A DNA stretch of 17,321 bases from Funneliformis mosseae (lineage: Eukaryota > Glomeromycota > Glomeromycetes > Glomerales > Glomeraceae): assembly GCA_910592005.1 (NCBI GenBank), contig CAJVPP010001895.1:1-17321 (forward strand). Reading direction: 5' to 3'. The notes under the pieces were generated by a model that saw nothing but the letters and a program-made list of their open reading frames with translations, had not been told where the DNA came from and ran no database searches. Shown here piece by piece: positions 8,146 to 17,321 of the stretch. Position 1 is the first letter of the stretch. Each line of letters opens with the position of its first letter. Made by a program: the position numbers and the translations under genes.

Positions 8146-10404
8146 TATTTTACTAAATATCTCATATTCGAACTCATTATCACTGCTTATTTTGTTGCTA
8201 TATTTTTTTTAAAAAGTTTACAAAAAATAAAAAAGATAAAGGAGAGGAAATTTCATAACTTTGTTCTAACATTACTAATTTGAAATTTTCTTTTAACAAT
8301 AAATAGTCAAAATAGAATATAGAGATGTAAGTTATTAATACTTTTTTTTATTAATAAAAAGACAAAAATATCTACTTTAAATCTTCATATCCTACATATC
8401 ATAGTATTATAGAATATAATAAAATAACATTTTTTATATTAAAATACAATTAAAATTTAGCTATTTTTCACTTCATAAAAATGCTTCTAATGAATATTAC
8501 CTAATATTTATCTGATAATAATAAAAATTAATATATTATAGCTTCAAAATAACATTAAATTACATGTAAAATTTTAATGTATTTTTTATGTAAAATTTTT
8601 TTATTTAATTTAAAAATGAATTTATAAAATATATTCAAATATGAATGTCAATCCTCTAATTAAATCAACTTCTTATGTCAATCTCTGCTGATTCCTAATA
8701 TAATCACTAATTATTATATTATTCTGAAATAATCTTTTTTTATTACAAGATTGTTTAATTTTAAATATTTTTTTAAATAAAATTTTAAAGAAAATTATAT
8801 ATTTAAATAATAATAAATATTATATTTTGTGAATAATTATCTAATTAATATAATATAATATTATAGTTAATTAATCACATATAAGTAATTATAATTTGTT
8901 AATAAAATTTATACAAATTCTACTTTAAAAAAGCAAAAAGACTAAATATTATTAATAAAAAAATAGTTAAATGAAATTATAATTCATATTTTACTTATAT
9001 TAAAGGAAATAAATTAATTAAAGTAACAAATTCTTTTAAAATTAATAAAGATATATTTAGTTATTAAAAGAAAAATATGTAAATAAAATAAATTAAAATA
9101 ATAAATTAGTTAGCTTTAATTAAAAATATTTTATTTTATAAGCTAAAAATTATATGATTAAGTTTTTGAGTAATAAAACAAGTTAATAATAAATTTAAAA
9201 TATTAAACTATTAAATATTTTTATTTATAAAAAAGATATAATTTTTTTTAATATTGACATATTAAAATTTTTATAAAATTTTAATAAACTATTAAAAATT
9301 TATTAGTTTAAAATCCTATTAAAATCAAAAAAAAGGTTTATATAAAATTGATAAAATTAATATAGTTAATAAAGTAAATAATAATAATAAAATAGCAATA
9401 AATTTATAATTATTATAATATTATCTTTTATATATTTATTATAGTTAGTAACTCTATTATTATTATATTTTTATAATTTTATTAATAATAGCAAAGATAT
9501 AATATTAAAATAAAATTTTTAATAAAATGTATTTTATATAAATAGAATCTAAATTTATCTTAGAAAAGTATAAGTTTTTCTTTAATATTATAAAATGAAC
9601 TCTCTTATTAATATATATCTTATTAAATAATTTAAACTATAACTATTAATTTTTAACTTTAAATTATAGTTAATTTATTAGTAAATTAAGTAATATTAAC
9701 AATAATTATTTTAATATATATCATAAATATAAATTATATAATAATTCTTTTTCTTTAATTTTTTATTTATTTAATTTTTATACTATAAATAATATAAATT
9801 TTTTATTAATATTATATTTTTAAAAATAGTAGTTATCAAATAAATAAATAGACTTTATTTAGTATTATTACTAATTTAGTAAAACATATAAAATAGATAC
9901 TATTTTAATAAAATAATAATAAAATATATTAAATTTATTATAAAAATTAATAATATTTTAATAATAATAATATATAATTATTTTAAAGAAAATCTTAAAG
10001 TATCAGTTAAAATCAAATTTTGCAATATTAATATTAATTTAATAGTTATTTTAAATAGTTACCAATATATATTAATTACTTAATATAATAATTAATAAGT
10101 TATTTAAAGATAATCTTTATAAAAAATAATATTTAAATTATAAAAAGTAATATTAAAATAACTGTTTCATTATATAAAATTATCTAATCTTAAATAAAAT
10201 AATTATAAAATTTTAAGAATTGTATTACTAAATAATATTAAAGAAAAATTTATTCTACTTCAAAAATATACTAATTAAAAAGTTAATTTGAAATATTAAA
10301 AATAACTTTAAGATTAAAAATCTTATATAAAAATGTAAGTATTTTATTTTAATTATTTTTCAAAAAAATTATCTTTATTAATATCTTTAAAGTAAAATTA
10401 AAGA

Positions 10405-10560
10405 TTTTGCAAATCATTAAATAGTAAAAGATAAAATTTAGCAAAATTATATTAAAATCTTATTAAAAAATCTGCAAAATTCTAGAAAAAGTAAAATTAT
10501 ATTAAAGTTTATAAAAATGCAAAACTATATTAAAACTTTAATAAATTGGTAAAACTAAAA
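10405..10560. repeat. Decayed dispersed/tandem repeat in the A/T desert
   Basis: The unit GCAAAAYTATATTAAAR recurs at 10441, 10491 (with GT for GC) and 10519, with weaker partial matches near 10405, 10474 and 10549. Spacing is irregular (about 28-50 bp). Variation is mostly C/T, matching the general transition bias. Confidence 0.4.
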
Positions 10561-11579
10561 TTTAAATATTTTGTTAAATTTAAAATAAGTTTAGATAAGC
10601 AATTTTAATTATAATACATATTTTCTAACTTATTATAGTATAATTGTAATATATAACTATATAATTGTATGATAATATAATTATAATATATAAAAATATA
10701 ATAATTATAATATAAAAATAAAATATAAATTAAATAAAAATTTAAATATAATGATAATATATAAATTAAATAAAAATTTTATTATTTTTATTTTAAATAT
10801 TTGTGTAATAAATATATATATATTATATAATTATTGTAAGACATTATATTAGTTAAATATTAAATGATTTTTTATATGAATTTTCATAAAGTTTATGTTT
10901 AAGAACTAGTTTTAAATTAAAAACCAATTCATCATAAAATGTATCAAAACTAATCTGAGTAAAATAAAATTAATTTGAAATTGGTTTCAATTATAATTGA
11001 TTTAGAGTATTATTTTTACATCAAATATATTAAATTTAAAAAGTTTTTAAATTTATCACAAAATCCTAAATAATATATATATAAATAACAAAAAATTTTT
11101 TAGATTATATTTTATTTTGCTTAACCAAAAATATTTTTAATATAATCATATTTTAAATATATAATCAAATAGGAGTTTAATTAAACTCAAATATAAGTTT
11201 GTATAGTAAAATCATAATTTAGTAATTTTAATCATTATATATTTCTAGAAAATTTTTTGTTTCATTTATATATTATACTTTATTTTTTATTTTTTACTTT
11301 TATCATTATATAAAGTTATCTTTATATTAATCTATCTTTATATATAATATATTGCAAACAAAAAACTGAAAATTTTGATCATATAATTTAAATTGATCTC
11401 ATATAATCAAAATTTATCTAATTTTAATTTTTTAAAATGAAAAATTAATATGATGATTATAATAAATAAATTCTAAATTTTGATTAATATATTGTATATA
11501 TTTTTTTTTGAACTATTGCACTGCAAAATATAATTATAAAACAAAAAAAATAACGTTAAACTATTTTATAATTATAAAA

Positions 11580-12510
11580 TAAGGATATATAAAAGAGTCT
11601 AAATATATAGAATTACAAAAATTTCCTTCTTTACTATATATGATAATATTAAAAAATAAATTATATTAATATAATAAGTCAAAAAAAAGGAAGTGGTTGT
11701 CTAAAAAAGATTATTAGCAAATTTTTTAAGCTTTTAAAATAAAATATTTGAAGAAATACTTTAATATTAACAAGAATTTTGGTTAAGAAATTAGGATAGC
11801 AAGATCTTGAAATATCCTACTTAATAGTTTTAAGACACTTAATCACTTATAGTTATAAAAATACTCTCCTAAAGGTAATTCTAATACTGATTGCTATCTA
11901 TAAACAAAAAATGAGTCTAATAGGAATAAAAGCATATCAATGATGATTGAAATAAAATTTTATTTTTAGATAAATAGTCTTCGATCTCTTTTAAAATACA
12001 GTAAAATTAATATAAAGAAGTTCAGCTGATTTGTCTTATACTAAAGAACAGAGTAAAATTTTTGCATAGGCAGATTTTATTTTATAGGTAAAATAAGTTT
12101 ATTTTACTTTTGCTAAATTATTAATACTAAGTTTTACATCAAAATTCTAAAAACTATATTCTAAAAATTGATATAATGCTCAGTAATTATTAATATTTTT
12201 AGTAAAACAATAATCTGAAATAAACAAGTTATTTTACTAAAAAGTTTCTCTAAAATAATATTTCAGAAACCATAGATTGACTCTTGAATGGTTCTAACTT
12301 AAATCTAATAAAAAATTTGTAGATTATTATTAAGAAAAATGTAAAATGCTAAATGCTAAAAAATCTTATTGAATAAGAAAGATTTATAGCTAAGAAATGA
12401 AGGTAAATTTTAGATGATTTTTTAATGAATTTTGCAAATTTAATAAAATACCTTTATGAGCAATGTTATTATAGGATATTGATAGGATATAAATGGAATA
12501 AATAGAATAT
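11580..12510 (+). pseudogene. Tc1/mariner transposase relic (copy C)
   Basis: The fold is read across several frames. An N-terminal helix-turn-helix candidate lies at about 11585-11665 (YRITKISFFTIYDNIKK). Next come a linker and second DNA-binding region (LSKKDY, IARS). The first catalytic stretch NDD-stop-NKILFLDK lies at about 11940-11980. The C-terminal catalytic block NGSNLNLIKNL is at about 12287-12319. In Tc1 families this block reads SPDLNPIENLW, so the catalytic Glu is Lys (codon 12311-12313) and the Trp is TAG (12320-12322). The TGA at 12278-12280 stands for the Trp of the DWP motif. The end reads KKNVK...ERFIAKK and DDFLMNFANL. No inverted ends are visible. Clearly dead. Confidence 0.7.
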
Positions 12511-13589
12511 TTGAAACATAATATGAGACAGGTTATGATATATAACTAAGATAACAAATCTCTAAAACATCAAAAATGGACATTACTACTTATGAGCTTA
12601 TTATCAAAAATAATAGAGAATAAATCTTCTATTAAATTCTATTATTATAATAAACTCATTTTCATCTTTCAAATAAAAAAAATTTATATTATTATATATT
12701 GTTAATATGAAATATAACCATTTTTAATTCTGATTTTTTTTTATAATATACTATATATACATAATTTATTAGTCTTAAATAGATATATATATTATGATTA
12801 GCTAAAAATAATCAAATAACTATTGCAAAAATATTCATATATTACTAAAATTATATATGTTAAAAAATAATTTGTATATATAGAGTGACAATAAAATTTA
12901 ATAAAAATTTGATAAGATTAATTAATTAATATGTAAAATATTTATAATATAAAAGAAAAAATAGACAATAAAGTATTTTATATTTTTTTGCAAAATTAAT
13001 AATAGATAAAATTTTAATATAAATAATATAAATTCAGATAATAATTAGAATAATTAAAAAGTAAGGTAAAAAATACAATAGATAATAATAATATCATTAC
13101 TGTAGATAATCTGAAAATGAAACTAGTAAAGAAAATATAATAATTAATTTAAAATACATTAGTTAAGTATTTAATAAAATAAAAGAATATTTAAGACTTT
13201 ATTCAAATTTAATTATAAAATATGTTGATAAAATATTAACAAGTTATAGTAAAGTTTAAAGTATTAAAGTAATTGTAAAAGAAATATATCTAAATAAATT
13301 TTTTATAAATTTATAAGAAAAAGCTTATATTATCATAAAATTATATATAAAATTAAAAAATTTATGCAGAATCTTAATGATATGTTAATAAAAATTATAA
13401 GTAATTTTTTTAAAATAATAAATTTTACCTTTAATTAATAAAAATCTTTGCTATTTAAATAATAAATGTTATTACAATTCTAGTGAAAAAACTGATAATT
13501 ATAAATTGACAAATATCTTATCTGGCTTTTATTAAAAAAATTCAAAATTTTAAAATTTAACTTTTCAAATATATATAATAAAAATATAA
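12511..13589. other. A/T-rich spacer between Tc1 relics
   Basis: More than a kilobase of A/T-rich DNA with no ORF, RNA gene or repeat I can support. It may include the lost ends of the flanking Tc1 copies, but no matching inverted termini were found. Confidence 0.5.
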
Positions 13590-14650
13590 AAATCTTAAAA
13601 ATTTTATCGTGTGATCTTAACCTTCTATTACTATTTCTAAATATCCTGATATAGACTTTACAAGATTAATACATAAGTTTTCATCAATTATTTTATATTT
13701 TTCTCTTATTAATCTCATAAAAATATTCTATGTAACTGATTTTTTTCAATGATATAATATTATCTTCTTCTCAACATTTCTTTTTATTATTACCTATAAA
13801 TTCTTAATCAGATTAAAATCTGAAGAAGAAGACTGTCAATTGAAAATTTGAGAATAATGATCTTAAAATAAAATAATCATAAGCTTAGCTTGATATTTAG
13901 GATCATTATTCTATTAGAATATCTACCTATTTAAAAATCTAAGATGCTTGTTCAAACAAATTTTTAGTTATAATCTTTTGATAAAGCTTACTATTTATAT
14001 TCTCAGAGAACATGTAAAATCTGACAGTTCTCTTTGTATAAAATACATTTTATACATAGACTTTAAAGGTGTATTTTACTATAACTTTGTCTTAGTATTA
14101 TTTTCTAACTTTGTAATAAATTAGCATTATATTATGGAATATCTAAAATATTGACCCATTAGAAAATATGATATTATTCTAACATTCTTCTTAATAAGTT
14201 TTTGTTCAAGGGATATAATGATTTATAGTATTCTAAGTAAGAAAAAAAACTGAATAAGAAATAAATACTTTATATCTAAGATCTTGAAGGTTTTCTTTAA
14301 CTATCTAAGATGCAATATTAAAGTCAAGGTATTTTTTTTAGGTTTTCAGTTATTTCATTACTTGATGCATATTTGTATAATTTTGCAATTTAACTAAGGT
14401 AGTGATATTGAAAAAGAAAAGATATTTTAAATATCTCAGATAACTTCTTTGCTTAAGATCATTCATTTTTTTGAGTTATTTAGCCTATCTGTATAAAGTT
14501 TTTAATAAATATCTAGTGACTTTTGAAAGTCTGCAACTTTATGAATGCTACCTTTTTGTAAAGCTCTAATATATTAATGGTACTCTTTTAGTGGAACTAT
14601 TGTGTGATACTTGTGATCACTAAGCTGCAGATATTTATTAAAATATGATA
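13590..14650 (-). pseudogene. Tc1/mariner transposase relic (copy B)
   Basis: On the minus strand the N-terminal helix-turn-helix region reads roughly YIRALQKGSIHKVADFQKS (about 14480-14590). The core contains VRFYMFSENINSKLYQKI and FEQAS-stop-IFK-stop-VDI. After NDPKYQAKL, part of the QQDNDPKH signature, comes SSSDFNLIKNL, equivalent to SPDLNPIENLW. The catalytic Glu is Lys (13803-13805), the following Trp is TAG (13794-13796), and the Trp of DWP is TGA (13836-13838). The C-terminus reads LCINLVKSISGYLEIVIEG and DHTIK, matching the usual end of Tc1 transposases. Stops replace expected Trp residues at six or so places. Inverted termini were not found. Confidence 0.75.
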
Positions 14651-14777
14651 TTAATAACTTGTTTACATTATAACCTATGTTATTATTTAGGAATTTCATG
14701 TAATTTACTTCAAAATCTGAAAAAATTGCCATTTTTTTTCATTAGAACTGTATATATTCTAAAACATGCTTTATTGC

Positions 14778-14826
14778 AAAATCAGATTGGATCAGATTTT
14801 ATCCAAATCTGATCCAATCTGATTTT
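14778..14826. repeat. Perfect 22-bp-arm hairpin
   Basis: The arm at 14778-14799 is repeated exactly in reverse complement at 14805-14826, with the five-base loop TATCC. The arm core is ATTGGATCAGATTT. It forms the left boundary of the composite repeat element and could fold into a stable stem in DNA or RNA. Confidence 0.8.
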
Positions 14827-14974
14827 TATTTTTTAGGATCTGAATCTGATTAGAATCTGATGGATCTGTTAAAATCTAGATTTGATCTGAATCTGACAGA
14901 TTGAATCTCAAATCCAGATCTGACAGATCAGTTTAAGTCCAAATCTAATCTGATCTGAATCTGAAAGTATTATT

Positions 14975-15320
14975 GAAAAAATGAATTTTCAGTTCTAAAA
15001 GAGATCTGAAAATATTTCTTTTTAATGAAAAGAACCTTTTCAGCTCTAAAAGAGTTCTGAAAAATCATTTCTTTTCATTAAAAGAAACCTTTTCAGCTCT
15101 AAAAAAGTTCTGAAAAGTCATTTTTTTTCATTAAAAGAAACTTTTTTAGCTCTAAAAAAGTTCTGAAAATTTGTTCCTTTTTATTGAAAAGAACTTTTTT
15201 AGTTTTAAAAGAGTTCTAAAAAGTCATTTCTTTTCAATAAAAGGAACTTTTTAGTTTTAAAAGATTTCAAAAATTCGTTTCTTTTCAATGAAAGGAACTT
15301 TTCAGCTTTAAAAAAGTTGT
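14975..15320. repeat. 52-bp tandem array of double palindromes, about 6.7 copies
   Basis: Each unit carries two small imperfect palindromes. The first is CTTTTCAGCTC/TAAAAGAG/TTCTGAAAAG; the second is TTTCTTTTCATTAAAAGAAA. Unit length is 51-54 bp. Copies differ mostly by C/T and G/A (for example TTCAGCTC versus TTTAGTTT), with the last copies most altered. The units code for nothing. Confidence 0.85.
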
Positions 15321-15465
15321 ATTTAGATTTAAAAGGTCATATTCAAATCCAATCTGAATCTGACAGATTAGATCTAAATCTGAATCTGAATCTAATAGAT
15401 CAGATCCAATCTGAATCTTAATCTGAATTAGATTAAAATCTGACAAATCTGATCCAAATCTATGC

Positions 15466-15615
15466 GGAATACTAGTTTTTTTGAAAAGAAATATTTAATA
15501 CCAAAATATAATAATTTATTAGCAAATCATCTATTATAAAAAAACAGCATATTATAATCTCAAATTTATATTAAAATTCTATTTTGAAACTAATTTTTTA
15601 AAAAATATTTACAAA
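15466..15615. other. Upstream region of the interrupted gene
   Basis: A/T-rich DNA between the composite repeat and the ATG at 15616. It should include the promoter of the split gene, but I can single out no convincing TATA box or operator. Confidence 0.35.
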
Positions 15616-15631
15616 ATGAGAAATTAATCTA

Positions 15632-15651
15632 CAGTAGCGGTCATAAGTATC
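15632..15651 (+). repeat. Left terminal inverted repeat of Tc1 copy A
   Basis: Twenty bases beginning CAGTAGCGG, adjoining the TA at 15630-15631. It pairs with the right end; the mismatches are at G/A positions 6 and 8. Confidence 0.85.
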
Positions 15652-15799
15652 TGACCATCCAAGATCATCCAAAATTATTATATAACTATTTCTTAAATTT
15701 TTCAGAAATATAATGTAACACAATACATGATCACTTGTAAATTTATAAGTATTAATAATACAAAAAAATTTAGATGATCATTAAACTTTCGGTTGAAAA

Positions 15800-16790
15800 A
15801 TGGAACTTTCTTTAGAGAAATGATATGAAATTGTCTTTTTACGTGAGCACCCAGCTAGTCTAAAGTTTAGTTTTAGATTTATTACTAAACAGGTACATTA
15901 TAATAAGTTTACAGTTATTTATTAAGTTAAAAATATCATGAAAATTGGGATTTAAGCATTTCAGAAAGACCGGAATAGCTTTGTATAATATTTATGAAAC
16001 AAGACGACAAGATTGTAAAGATGGCAGAAAAAGAACATAATATAACAGCTATTCAAATACAAGAAAAAATGGAAGAAAGAGGTGTTAGACTATGTAGAAA
16101 TAGTAAGATAACGTCTTCGTAAGTCTGAAGGAAAGTTTAGTAATGAAATTTTTAAACCTTTACTTAAAGAAAACTATTGAAAAAAAAGGTTGCAATAGGC
16201 AAAAAAATATAAGAATTTTAATTGGAATTGAGTTGTTTTTATAGATGAGAGTACATTTCAATTATATACATCAAAAAAAAGGTTTGGCAGTTTTCTGATA
16301 GAAAAAAGTATTTTGTTCTGTTAAGTATCCACTAAAAGTTCATGTTTGGAATGTTTTTCTGCTTCTGAATTTGATAAGCTATTTTGCTTTCAGAGGAACC
16401 TTAATGTTGAATTTATGTGTACTATTTATGAGAAGGGTCTTCTGGCTTTCACCTCTAAACTTTTTGGTAAAGGTAACATAGGTTAGATCTTGCAAGAAGA
16501 TAATGATCCAAAGTATCAATCGAAAATTGTGAAAAAATGGAAGGAAGAAAATGGCATTGAGATACTTTCTTGGCCATCAATGTCTCCAAACCAAAACCCT
16601 ATAAAAAACGTTTAGAGGTTAATGAAAATTAATATACAAAAAAAAAAATTCGATTAATTAGAAGGTTAAAGGGGAAACTTACAAAAGAATGGAACTGATT
16701 ATCACTGTACTTGCCACAAATTTAGTAGCTAGCATAAAAAGGTGTACAGCTGCACTTATAGAGTCAGATGGTGACTACACAATATATTAA
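15800..16790 (+). pseudogene. Tc1 transposase relic (DD34E, catalytic Glu to Lys)
   Basis: The gene would encode a roughly 330-residue transposase that binds the element's ends and moves it into TA sites. The ATG at 15800 gives MELSLEK-stop-YEIVFLREHP, followed by a helix-turn-helix region up to about codon 60. The second DNA-binding part reads DDKIVKMAEKEHNITAIQIQ after a frameshift near 15975-15994. Catalytic residues are Asp149 in FIDEST (16244-16246), Asp234 in QEDNDPKY (16499-16501), and Lys269 (16604-16606) where Glu is required, exactly 34 residues after Asp234. Trp codons are stops at 16196 (TAG), 16229 (TGA), 16484 (TAG) and 16613 (TAG). A further frameshift precedes the typical C-terminus NLVASIKRCTAALIESDGDY and the TAA at 16788-16790. 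The family is certain and the gene is inactive. Confidence 0.88.
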
Positions 16791-16870
16791 TTTTAGTTAA
16801 TTGGTTATGTATTTTTTAAATAAAAAAAAATTTGAATTTACTTACTTGTAGCTAGAGTTAGAGGCGATTG

Positions 16871-16890
16871 GATACTTATGACTGTTACTG
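16871..16890 (-). repeat. Right terminal inverted repeat of Tc1 copy A
   Basis: Read on the minus strand it is CAGTAACAGTCATAAGTATC, matching the left end apart from two A-for-G differences, and it adjoins the TA at 16891-16892. Confidence 0.85.
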
Positions 16891-17321
16891 TACCAATTGG
16901 TTATTACAAATTTTAGAACAAACAGATGAACAAATAAAGAATTCAATATTAACAAAAATTATAGCTGTGATAATACTATATGTTTCACTTATTCCTTCTA
17001 TCCCAAATAAATTTACTTTTATTTCTCTAAATGAATCTGCAATATAAAATAATGATAGTGAAATTGGACCAAGTTTATTTATGATTAGAATACTTTTCAT
17101 AGATACTTTAAAAAACAAAAATGATGATTCACAAGAAGAAATTGGTGATTTAGAAAGATTAAAAAAATTATTTAGATTAAAATTATAGAATTTATGTAAT
17201 GAAATGAAAAGTAAAAAAAATTTCTTAGAATCTTTCAGCACGATTTATGAATATTATAAGGCATTTCCAACATTTTTAACATTATTTCTTTCTGGATTTC
17301 TAACTGAGATAATGAAAAAAA

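Larger units (their letters stand above)
7627..11579. other. Extreme A/T desert without recognisable genes
   Basis: Almost four kilobases of nearly pure A and T, with G and C only scattered. I found no coding relic on either strand. Content is limited to simple A/T runs, an ATT microsatellite, one decayed repeat, short inverted pairs such as AAACCAATT at 10921-10929 and 10979-10987, and a 16-bp palindrome GAGTTTAATTAAACTC at 11173-11188. It may be repeat DNA mutated beyond recognition. Confidence 0.6.
14776..15465. mobile_element. Composite repeat element with hairpin, AATCTG-rich arms and tandem core
   Basis: The segment is bounded by related inverted ends: AGATTGGATCAGATTT on the left (14784-14799) and, on the right (15445-15459), the reverse complement of GATTTGGATCAGATTT. 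Inside, both arms are built from AATCTG, GATCTGA and related words (about 14831-14968 and 15346-15440). A tandem array fills the middle. No coding sequence is present. It resembles a non-autonomous element or a satellite-like island. No clear target duplication could be fixed. Confidence 0.55.
15632..16890 (+). mobile_element. Complete-length Tc1/mariner element (copy A), 1,259 bp
   Basis: The left end CAGTAGCGGTCATAAGTATC (15632-15651) matches the reverse complement of the right end (16871-16890) at 18 of 20 positions; both differences are G versus A. TA flanks both sides (15630-15631 and 16891-16892), the hallmark Tc1/mariner target duplication. Size and the CAGT terminus are typical of Tc1 elements. 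It carries one dead transposase gene on the same strand and interrupts the gene starting at 15616. Confidence 0.9.
15616..17321 (+). pseudogene. Gene relic split by a Tc1 insertion; unknown function, runs off the right edge
   Basis: ATG 15616 begins MRN-stop-S, and the Tc1 element follows at codon 6. If the element and one TA copy are ignored, the frame continues without shift: TNWLLQILEQTDEQIKNSIL, then a hydrophobic segment (KIIAVIILYVSLIPSIP), NKFTFISLNESAI, SLFMIRILFIDTLKNKND, EEIGDLERLKKLFRLKL, NFLESFSTIYEYYKAFPTFL and SGFLTEIMKK at the window end. Only three in-frame stops occur over about 146 codons (TAA 15625-15627, TAA 17045-17047, TAG 17186-17188), each explained by a Gln codon (CAA or CAG) after one C to T change. 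The protein looks soluble and helical with one or two hydrophobic stretches. No catalytic motif is visible and I cannot name it. It may be a multicopy fungal family. An open frame on the opposite strand here (17241 to 16885) is low-complexity and I treat it as a shadow. Confidence 0.6.

Noticed and set aside
11173..11188. GAGTTTAATTAAACTC palindrome as an operator
   Set aside because: A 16-bp palindrome in isolation, with no gene nearby, in A/T-rich DNA; no functional support.
7627..11579. Mitochondrial or plasmid DNA origin of the A/T desert
   Set aside because: No mitochondrial protein, tRNA or rRNA signature was seen, and the sequence grades into flanking nuclear transposon relics.
16885..17241. 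Minus-strand 118-codon open frame rich in Phe, Ile and Ser
   Set aside because: The plus strand here gives a more protein-like reading that links in frame to an ATG before the Tc1 insertion and runs to the window edge. The minus frame begins inside the Tc1 end when read to its stop and looks like a shadow.
219..17321. Alternative genetic code with TAA/TAG read as Gln
   Set aside because: Many stops sit at clear Gln positions, which is tempting. But TAG and TGA also fall at conserved Trp and Arg positions (for example in NPIENLW and in the transposase core), and catalytic residues are lost as well. Pseudogene decay explains all of this; a recoded code does not.

Overview
This window looks like nuclear DNA of an AT-rich, transposon-filled early-diverging fungus, most likely an arbuscular mycorrhizal fungus (Glomeromycotina, Rhizophagus-like). 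That assignment rests on the extreme A/T bias, short introns with GTATGA/GTAAAT-type donors and TAG/AAG acceptors, and the resemblance of the transposase and protein remnants to families I associate with that group. It cannot be proven without a search. No intact long ORF exists; every gene I can read is a relic carrying many in-frame stops.

Layout. (1) 219-3465, minus: a roughly 1,059-codon Tnp2/Plavaka-like (CACTA-type) transposase relic with one intron, followed upstream by a 55-bp tandem repeat (about 3522-3741) and a second degenerate repeat field (about 3977-4240). (2) 4343-6486, plus: a six-exon gene relic of unknown function. All five introns fit in phase to the final TAA, one intron donor is changed from GT to AT, and a 128-bp TA-flanked MITE sits inside intron 2. 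(3) 6487-6890: small inverted-repeat elements. (4) 6891-7626, plus: a relic encoding a helical, coiled-coil-like protein. (5) 7627-11579: an almost pure A/T desert. (6) Three decayed Tc1/mariner transposases: about 11580-12510 (plus), about 13590-14650 (minus) and 15632-16890 (plus). The last is a complete 1,259-bp element with recognisable inverted ends and TA target duplication. (7) 14776-15465: a repeat-built element with a 22-bp hairpin and about 6.7 tandem copies of a 52-bp unit made of two small palindromes, bordered by AATCTG-type repeats. (8) 15616-17321, plus: a gene relic that continues past the right edge and was split near its start codon by the third Tc1 element.

The unifying signal is mutational. 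Stops sit where Trp, Gln or Arg are expected (TGG to TAG or TGA, CAA to TAA, CGA to TGA). Conserved Asp, Glu, Gly and Pro residues are changed to Asn, Lys, Arg and Leu. In all three Tc1 relics the same catalytic Glu has become Lys. Paired inverted repeats differ mainly as G versus A. All of these are G:C to A:T transitions, as expected from repeat-induced point mutation (RIP)-like or methylation/deamination decay. The A/T desert may be the end state of that process. I found no tRNA, rRNA or CRISPR array.
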